A program made the translations under genes and the position numbers. Positions 1-4,168 of a stretch of DNA of 6,144 nt are shown here, in pieces. How positions within the stretch are numbered: position 1 is the first letter of the stretch; the number at the start of each line of letters is the position of its first letter. The notes under the pieces are model-generated. The model made no database searches, was not told the DNA's origin, and saw only the letters and a program-made list of their open reading frames with translations. The stretch comes from Thiomonas sp. (GTDB lineage: Bacteria; Pseudomonadota; Gammaproteobacteria; Burkholderiales; Burkholderiaceae): positions 1-6,144 of the forward strand of contig DAIAZB010000021.1 in NCBI GenBank assembly GCA_027443745.1, given 5' to 3'.

Positions 1-279
1 CTGCGCTCGCTCGGCAATATCGGCAACAACGTCGAGCTGGGGCAGTTCACCCAGGCCATGTACGACGCCCGCGAACTGGCGATGGAGCGCATGCAGCACG
101 AGGCTGCGGCGGCGCAGGCCGATGGCGTCACCGGGGTGCAACTGCACGAAGGCTCGCACAACTGGCAACCGCATGTCATCGAGTTCTTCGCCATCGGCAC
201 CGCGGTCAAGGCGATGGACAAAGCCGATGCGCTGGTGGATGCGCTCAACCCGCAACTCGTCATTCCGGTCAACGACTGA
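1..279 (+). CDS. YbjQ/UPF0145-family (heavy-metal-binding domain) protein, C-terminal part
   Basis: The reading frame is open from base 1 and ends at TGA 277-279, giving the last 92 residues of a protein whose start lies outside the window. The stretch ARELAMERMQHEAAAAQADG, then GVTGVQL, then VIEFFAIGTAVK, matches the shape of the YbjQ fold: a helix with 'A-x-x-x-A-x-x-R-M', then 'GA(D)-x-V-x-G-V', then 'E-x-x-A-x-G-T-A-V'. The family forms small ring-like oligomers. The 'heavy-metal-binding' name comes from its annotation, and its biochemical role is not settled. No membrane segment is visible in this part. It sits 32 bp upstream of a PspA/IM30-type gene on the same strand and is probably co-transcribed with it. 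Family assignment is fairly secure; function is not known. Many relatives carry two YbjQ domains in tandem, which cannot be judged from this fragment. Confidence 0.8.
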   Translation: MRSLGNIGNNVELGQFTQAMYDARELAMERMQHEAAAAQADGVTGVQLHEGSHNWQPHVIEFFAIGTAVKAMDKADALVDALNPQLVIPVND

Positions 280-298
280 CATATCACTTCAATCGCTC

Positions 299-303
299 AG
301 GAG
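299..303 (+). promoter_or_regulatory. Ribosome-binding site of the PspA/IM30-like gene
   Basis: AGGAG lies 8 nt upstream of ATG 312. It supports this start over the nearby in-frame ATG at 318, which would leave a spacing of 14 nt. Confidence 0.7.
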
Positions 304-311
304 ACATCACC

Positions 312-1016
312 ATGTCCATGTTCAAACACGCCGCCGAAATTCTGGAAGCCAGGGTCAACACCTTTCTCAACCGTGCCGACGATCCATCGCAGACCCTGGA
401 CCTGTCTTACGAAAAAATGATCACCAGCCTGCAAGACACCAAACGCCACCTGGCCGACGTGATCACCGAGCGCATCGCGCTGGAAAACCAGATGGCCGCG
501 GCCAAGCGCGACAGCGACAAGGCCGAGGCCGACGCGCGCATGGCGCTGCAGGCCCAGCGCGAAGATCTGGCGCGGGCCGCGCTCGCGGAAAAGCAGGCCG
601 CGCAGCAAAAAGTCGACAGCCTGCAGCAGGCACATGACAGCATTGCGACCCAGGCCGACAAGCTCACCCTCTACGAGGCCAAGCTGCAAGACCGCATCGA
701 GCAGTTCCGCACGCAAAAAGAGGTGATGAAAACGCAGATGACCGCCGCCGCCGCCGAGGTGGGCGTGTCCGAATCGCTCTCGGGTCTGGGCACTGGCCTG
801 GCCGACGCGGGTGATGCCATGCGCCGCGCGCAGGACAAGACGGCCCAGATGCAAGCCAAGGCCGAGGCGATGGAGGGCATGACGGAGGCCGGCATTCTGA
901 GCGACCCGCTGGACGCGCGCACCAGCACCGAAAAGGAACTCGACAAGCTGCGCACCACCACCGGCGTGGACGCTGACCTGGCAAGGCTCAAGGCCGAGTT
1001 GGCAGCGCCGAAGTAG
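312..1016 (+). CDS. PspA/IM30 (Vipp1) family membrane-stress protein
   Basis: This 234-aa protein has the composition and heptad rhythm of a PspA/IM30 (ESCRT-III-like) protein, and its length is close to the usual 220-260 residues. Residues 1-25 form an N-terminal amphipathic helix region (MFKHAAEILEARVNTFLNRA). The family hallmark 'D-P-x-x-x-L-D-x-x-x-x-K-M' follows at 24-36 (DDPSQTLDLSYEKM). A long Ala/Glu/Lys/Gln-rich coiled coil spans about 37-145. A Gly/Ser-rich break at about 155-168 is followed by the last helices (AMRRAQDKTAQMQAKAEAMEGM, 169-190). Known PspA proteins bind stressed inner membrane and polymerise, and some inhibit the enhancer-binding protein PspF. No pspF, pspB or pspC is in the window, so a classical psp regulon is not shown. 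A YbjQ-domain gene precedes it on the same strand, with 32 bp between them. The family call is strong; orthology to E. coli PspA is not claimed. Confidence 0.88.
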   Translation: MSMFKHAAEILEARVNTFLNRADDPSQTLDLSYEKMITSLQDTKRHLADVITERIALENQMAAAKRDSDKAEADARMALQAQREDLARAALAEKQAAQQKVDSLQQAHDSIATQADKLTLYEAKLQDRIEQFRTQKEVMKTQMTAAAAEVGVSESLSGLGTGLADAGDAMRRAQDKTAQMQAKAEAMEGMTEAGILSDPLDARTSTEKELDKLRTTTGVDADLARLKAELAAPK

Positions 1017-1183
1017 GTGGTGTCCGCCAGGGGCAGGATCGGCGCGCATGTCGATACGCTGCTCGCCGTTGACGCCGGCTCGGTGATCGTCGCGTTGGGC
1101 CTGCCGACGTCGCGCCGGGCCTTGCAGCGCGGGGCGAGTCGCTCATCACCGTCGTGAATGCGGCCTGTTCGGCCCCGGCTCGA
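1017..1183. other. Convergent intergenic gap, no confident gene
   Basis: These 167 bp separate the ends of two convergent genes. One frame on the plus strand, 1018-1155, reads as a short coding-like stretch (core AHVDTLLAVDAGSVIVALG) but has no convincing start or ribosome-binding site and is probably chance or decayed sequence. A weak hairpin (CGCGC 1111-1115 with GCGCG 1127-1131, 11-nt loop) has no following T-run, so I do not call a Rho-independent terminator. Confidence 0.5.
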
Positions 1184-3130
1184 TCAAGAGGCCAAGGTCG
1201 GCTGTCCCCACCAGTAGCCTTGCCCCCAGTCCACCCCGATATCGCGCATGAGATCATGGGTTTGCCGGGATTCGATGCCTTCGGCGATGGTCAGAATCTC
1301 CAGCTTCTCAGCCATGGCCTGAATGGATTCCACCATGGCCCTGGCTTTGGAATTCATGGTGGCGCGTTGCACCAGTTCCATTTCGATCTTCAGGTACTTC
1401 ACCGGAAGATCGAGCAGGTAGAGAAACGAGGAATAACCACTGCCGAAATCATCCACGGCCAACTCGAACCCAAAGTCCAGCAAGGGCTGGAGCAGCGCCA
1501 AGGTTTCCTGGGGGGGACCGAGAATCTGGCGTTCGGTGACCTCGATGATGACATGGCTGCCACTGAGCGATTTCGTCCCGCAAGCGGTCCGGTGTTCCTG
1601 CGCTGCGTGTAAAAGCGACTCGATGCAATCGGCCCGTGACAAAAAATCTGCGGAACAGTTGATGAGATGTTTGCGCGGATTGGCCTCATCGGCCAGATGG
1701 GCGTTGAAACAGTGCTGCAGTGCCTGGTGCGAGACGGTGGCATCGATGCGGTGTTCGAGTCGCAGGCTGTGGGCCGCTCGAATGAACGCACGCGCCGGAA
1801 TCACCTCACCATCGGGCGTGAGCATGCGCGCCAGGGCCTCATGGCCCATGATTTGGCCAGACTGCAAATGCATCAGCGATTGATACGCCACACGGATCCT
1901 GTTGGCATTGAGAGCGCTTTGAATTTCGGCTCCTTGCGACAAGATGTGGCTCTCGGCCCCGATAAACCCCTTGACTTTGTTGCGACCGCTGCGTTTGGCG
2001 TCATACAGCAAGGAATCCAGTCGGGCGATGAGGCGCTCTGGCGTGCATGCCGATCCAGACCAGGTGACGATCCCGAAGCTGGCTGTGACATGGATGATGT
2101 GCTGGCCATGCTGCAGGCGCATGGTGGCGATGGCCTCGCGCAGACGCTGTGCTGTTTGATGGAGGGCATCCAGGGTTTGTCGCGGCAGCAGGATGAGAAA
2201 TTCTTCTCCGCCCCAGCGCGCGACGACATCATCCTGACGCCCCTGTTCGCGCAGGAGGTCGGCGACACGGCGCAGCACGGCATCGCCAGCCGGATGGCCG
2301 TAGGAGTCATTGATGAGCTTGAACCGGTCGAGATCCAGCAAGATCAGGCCGAAACCTTCTCCGCTGGATTGCGTGCGGGCGAACGCCGCGCTGAGGGACT
2401 GTTCCATGCCGCGACGGTTGAGCAGGCTTGTCAGGGGGTCGGTGGTTGCGTGGCGTTCGAGCTGCGCGTGCAGCTGGGATTGATGCAGCGCGACTTCACC
2501 GAGTTGCACAAAAGCCTGAAATGGCGCCAGACCGATGCGCTCGAAATAGTCGTCCGCGTCGGCATAAAACACCACCACGCCATATTGGCCGGATTGCCGC
2601 AGATGCAAGGGCAGCGCCATGGCTTGCCGAAACCCGAATCGTGCAGCCGCCTCATGCCAGGCCGTCGGCGCAGCGAGCGGGTCGGGAGGCACCTGGATCC
2701 AACTCGTCGTCTGCTGTAGCAGGGCTTGAAAAACGGGCTCTTGGACCGTCGAGCAGCCGCGGTGAATCCGCAGCCCTTGCGCATAGGCCAGCGCCGGGCC
2801 CGCCATGATCTGGGGCTCGATGCTGGTGACGTCTTGCTCGCCGAGCCAGATCCAAGCCAGGCGAATCGGCGGGCAGGCGCCGACGAGATCCTGGCAAAGC
2901 CGCTGCAACACGCGACAAGGGTCGTGGGTCTGCTCCAGGCGCGTCGAGAACTTCACCAGGACTTGCAGCAAAGCCTCGCGTTCTTGTAAGTCCGCAAAGA
3001 TCCGCGGCGTAAGCCATGTTGGTTTGTGCAGCGGGTCGACTTCGTGAGTCTGGGGGTGCGCAGGCGGCGACTCATGACGCATGGCGGCAACTGGGATTTC
3101 GGCGACTTTCCGACAACAAGAAATCGCCAT
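1184..3130 (-). CDS. GAF-GGDEF-EAL protein (bifunctional diguanylate cyclase/c-di-GMP phosphodiesterase)
   Basis: This is a 648-aa soluble protein with no TM helix or signal peptide. Residues ~50-222 form a GAF-like sensor domain. Residues ~226-390 are a GGDEF domain with DLDRFKLINDSYGH (266-279) and active site GGEEF (307-311). An RxxD inhibitory I-site, RQDD (298-301), lies exactly five residues before GGEEF, so both synthesis and product feedback look intact. Residues ~400-648 are an EAL domain with EALAR (431-435), N491, E530, DD560-561 in DDFGSGYSS, K581, AEGIE (617-621) and Q637 in QGY. All the usual metal-binding and catalytic residues are present; the common 'LKID' is LKIE. It ends directly after GQPTLAS, slightly earlier than most EAL domains. 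Start ATG 3128-3130 is preceded by GGGGTGA at 7 nt; the second ATG (residue 17) has no ribosome-binding site. It is the last gene of a three-gene operon, 2 bp after the upstream stop, so translational coupling is likely. Which activity dominates in vivo cannot be read from sequence. Confidence 0.93.
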   Translation of the reverse strand: MAISCCRKVAEIPVAAMRHESPPAHPQTHEVDPLHKPTWLTPRIFADLQEREALLQVLVKFSTRLEQTHDPCRVLQRLCQDLVGACPPIRLAWIWLGEQDVTSIEPQIMAGPALAYAQGLRIHRGCSTVQEPVFQALLQQTTSWIQVPPDPLAAPTAWHEAAARFGFRQAMALPLHLRQSGQYGVVVFYADADDYFERIGLAPFQAFVQLGEVALHQSQLHAQLERHATTDPLTSLLNRRGMEQSLSAAFARTQSSGEGFGLILLDLDRFKLINDSYGHPAGDAVLRRVADLLREQGRQDDVVARWGGEEFLILLPRQTLDALHQTAQRLREAIATMRLQHGQHIIHVTASFGIVTWSGSACTPERLIARLDSLLYDAKRSGRNKVKGFIGAESHILSQGAEIQSALNANRIRVAYQSLMHLQSGQIMGHEALARMLTPDGEVIPARAFIRAAHSLRLEHRIDATVSHQALQHCFNAHLADEANPRKHLINCSADFLSRADCIESLLHAAQEHRTACGTKSLSGSHVIIEVTERQILGPPQETLALLQPLLDFGFELAVDDFGSGYSSFLYLLDLPVKYLKIEMELVQRATMNSKARAMVESIQAMAEKLEILTIAEGIESRQTHDLMRDIGVDWGQGYWWGQPTLAS

Positions 3131-3132
3131 GC

Positions 3133-3624
3133 TCAGTTCACCCCGGCTCGATGCTCGTCCAGCAAGGCGTAGGCGCGTCGCTGGAAGACATCAGCCTGCG
3201 GGCCGTCGACGAACAGGCGGACGAATTTGGCGGAGGCATCGATCGCGGCTTTCAGGGACGCAGGATCGTCCTGGGCAAGCTCGAATTTCTGCAGCAGCTT
3301 GGCCTGGGCGCCGAACATCTGCCGAACCAGCGCGATGAGCAGCGGCTTGCAGTCCGAGGCCTGCACGCCGGCCCATTCCAGTGGGGGCTCCGCGGGCTGG
3401 GCCACGGCCTGGAGAAAACCTTCGTCCAGCAGCATCGACAAACCGGCTTGGCTGCGCAGGGGATCGGTGCTGGCGGACGAAAGATCGCGGGCCGTTCGCT
3501 GGCCATCGGCCAAGATCAGCAGGCTGCGAATGGAGAGCGGGAGGCGGTGGGCACGAGACACCACCTCATCACGTCCCTTGGGTGTCTTCTCCAGTATCCA
3601 ATGGGGTTGCAACAGGGAGCTCAT
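3133..3624 (-). CDS. Hypothetical 163-aa soluble protein in a c-di-GMP operon
   Basis: I do not recognise this protein with certainty. The frame is open further upstream to 3822, but the added residues would overlap the upstream membrane-protein gene and are Arg/His/Cys-rich, shadow-like sequence. ATG 3622-3624 (MSSLLQPHW) has GGGTGA at 7 nt and a 17-bp gap to the preceding stop, so I choose it. The N-terminal part (about 10-72: LEKTPKGRDEVVSRAHRLPL, then SIRSLLILADGQRTARDL, then LSMLLDEGFL) looks like a compact three-helix or winged-helix-like module: a hydrophobic helix, a 'D-G-x-R-T' turn, a short helix and a final 'L-L-x-x-G-F-L'. A Pro-rich linker (75-85) follows. Then comes an all-helical C-terminal half (90-157) with DCKPLLIALVRQMFGAQAKL and an FVRLF helix. 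There is no signal peptide or TM helix. Placed between a small membrane protein and a GAF-GGDEF-EAL enzyme, it may be an adaptor or regulator of that enzyme; this is an inference from position only. Confidence 0.8.
   Translation of the reverse strand: MSSLLQPHWILEKTPKGRDEVVSRAHRLPLSIRSLLILADGQRTARDLSSASTDPLRSQAGLSMLLDEGFLQAVAQPAEPPLEWAGVQASDCKPLLIALVRQMFGAQAKLLQKFELAQDDPASLKAAIDASAKFVRLFVDGPQADVFQRRAYALLDEHRAGVN
3138..3144 (-). promoter_or_regulatory. Ribosome-binding site of the GAF-GGDEF-EAL gene, inside the preceding gene
   Basis: GGGGTGA on the minus strand lies 7 nt from the ATG at 3130. It falls within the last codons of the upstream gene, which fits coupled translation across the 2-bp gap. 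Its layout copies that of the site before the upstream gene (GGGTGA, also 7 nt). Confidence 0.6.
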
Positions 3625-3631
3625 GGTTGAA

Positions 3632-3637
3632 TCACCC
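3632..3637 (-). promoter_or_regulatory. Ribosome-binding site fixing the start of the 163-aa protein
   Basis: GGGTGA on the minus strand lies 7 nt before ATG 3624. It argues for the 163-aa product over the longer 229-aa frame that begins inside the neighbouring gene. Confidence 0.55.
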
Positions 3638-3641
3638 AGGC

Positions 3642-3944
3642 TCAAGCCAGTTCCTCGATGATGCGAAACAGCAACCGCACCGTGATGGCAACGTAGATGG
3701 CACCGAACAAAAAGATGATGGCGACGAACAAGCGAATGGCATTGGCTGGCAGGCTCCCGAAGAACGGCGTTGCCAGGTAACCGAGCGCGAACAGGCCGAC
3801 CAGCATCGTGAGTGTCTTCCAAGTCTTGCCGACGACGCCGCCGGGAACTTTGCTGCGCAACATCACGATTTCAGCAAAGCCATAGATCATGATGGCGATG
3901 CCCAAGGCATCGATGAGAAACGGGGTATCGATCTGAACATTCAT
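3642..3944 (-). CDS. Small integral membrane protein (100 aa, three predicted TM helices)
   Basis: The family is not recognised. Three hydrophobic segments are clear: residues ~8-29 (FLIDALGIAIMIYGFAEIVML), ~44-64 (TLTMLVGLFALGYLATPFFG) and ~69-93 (AIRLFVAIIFLFGAIYVAIT). The first two are joined by a basic loop (RSKVPGGVVGKTWK, 30-43). The positive-inside rule puts that loop and the C-terminal tail (RLLFRIIEELA) in doubt as to side; with three helices the N- and C-termini are on opposite faces. D6 and D12 near the start and E25 within helix 1 are unusual charges for a membrane segment. There is no catalytic motif. It is the first gene of the minus-strand operon. Start ATG 3942-3944 has a GAGAG ribosome-binding site at 6 nt. 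Its position suggests a membrane sensor or anchor for the downstream soluble GAF-GGDEF-EAL enzyme, but that is inference; an unrelated membrane function is equally possible. Confidence 0.85.
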   Translation of the reverse strand: MNVQIDTPFLIDALGIAIMIYGFAEIVMLRSKVPGGVVGKTWKTLTMLVGLFALGYLATPFFGSLPANAIRLFVAIIFLFGAIYVAITVRLLFRIIEELA

Positions 3945-3988
3945 GACATTCTCTCAGAGTAGAAATTGCGAAATATCAATGTTTAGGG

Positions 3989-4005
3989 CTTGATCAGTCA
4001 TCAAG
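3989..4005. promoter_or_regulatory. Perfect 6-bp-arm palindrome, possible operator
   Basis: CTTGAT-CAGTC-ATCAAG is a perfect inverted repeat with a 5-bp centre. The arms contain TTGAT and ATCAA, the half-sites of FNR/Anr boxes, but the canonical FNR spacer is 4 bp and here it is 5. It lies 45 bp upstream of the minus-strand operon's start codon, so it is placed to act on that operon as an operator or near its transcription start. The binding protein is unknown. Confidence 0.4.
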
Positions 4006-4051
4006 TTGTCAGGATTGTTTTGTATCGGCCGGATATATACGATAGGTATTG

Positions 4052-4077
4052 ACCCGAGCACCGTGAATCTTTCGGGT
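4052..4077. repeat. Inverted repeat ACCCGA...TCGGGT
   Basis: A perfect 6-bp inverted repeat (4052-4057 and 4072-4077) has a 14-bp interior. It could be an operator or an RNA hairpin in the plus-strand leader. No T-run follows on either strand, so it is not a typical terminator. It may be chance. Confidence 0.3.
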
Positions 4078-4081
4078 TATG

Positions 4082-4097
4082 CGTGATATTTTTCACA
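4082..4097. promoter_or_regulatory. CRP/FNR-superfamily-like operator (GTGA-N6-TCAC)
   Basis: CGTGA-TATTTT-TCACA matches the CRP/Clp/Vfr consensus TGTGA-N6-TCACA at 9 of 10 defined positions, with the correct 6-bp spacer. It lies within a wider inverted repeat (CGTGAT 4082-4087 with ATCACG 4099-4104). It is centred about 79 bp upstream of the plus-strand start codon and about 146 bp upstream of the minus-strand start codon. If the minus-strand -10 is TATATA at 4034-4039, the site would be near -62, a class I activator position. The match is seen; binding is inferred. Confidence 0.5.
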
Positions 4098-4168
4098 AAT
4101 CACGATTCAATGGCGTTTGCACTGTGTCGTGGGGCCAGTCGCGCTCCTAGACTTCTAGACGAAGCTGC

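Larger units (their letters stand above)
3945..4168. promoter_or_regulatory. Divergent promoter region between two c-di-GMP transcription units
   Basis: These 224 bp are clearly richer in A+T than the flanking genes and separate two divergent units, so both promoters should lie here. No strong sigma-70 promoter stands out. On the plus strand TTGTTT (4015-4020), a 17-bp spacer and TACGAT (4038-4043) form a weak match. On the minus strand a TATATA (4034-4039) could be a -10 element, but it has no recognisable -35 hexamer, which would fit an activator-dependent promoter. The region holds several inverted repeats, listed separately. A 6-bp repeat CTAGAC occurs twice (4147-4152, 4155-4160) just upstream of the plus-strand gene. 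Confidence 0.6.

Noticed and set aside
297..1049. Minus-strand open frame of 250 codons opposite the PspA/IM30-like gene
   Set aside because: Its His/Leu/Gly-rich sequence mirrors the Ala/Glu/Lys-rich coiled coil on the other strand; no motif and no supporting ribosome-binding site.
1111..1131. Hairpin as a bidirectional terminator for the convergent genes
   Set aside because: The stem is only 5 bp with an 11-nt loop and there is no T-run on either side.
1667..2719. Plus-strand open frame of 350 codons opposite the GAF-GGDEF-EAL gene
   Set aside because: It lies entirely antisense to a well-supported enzyme gene, has no recognisable domain, and long antisense frames are expected in GC-rich genes.
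3625..3822. N-terminal extension of the 163-aa protein to 229 aa
   Set aside because: It would overlap the 3-TM gene in another frame and encodes Arg/His/Cys-rich shadow sequence; the ATG at 3624 has a good ribosome-binding site.
3945..4168. c-di-GMP riboswitch in the intergenic region
   Set aside because: I looked for the conserved GEMM-I core elements and did not find them on either strand.
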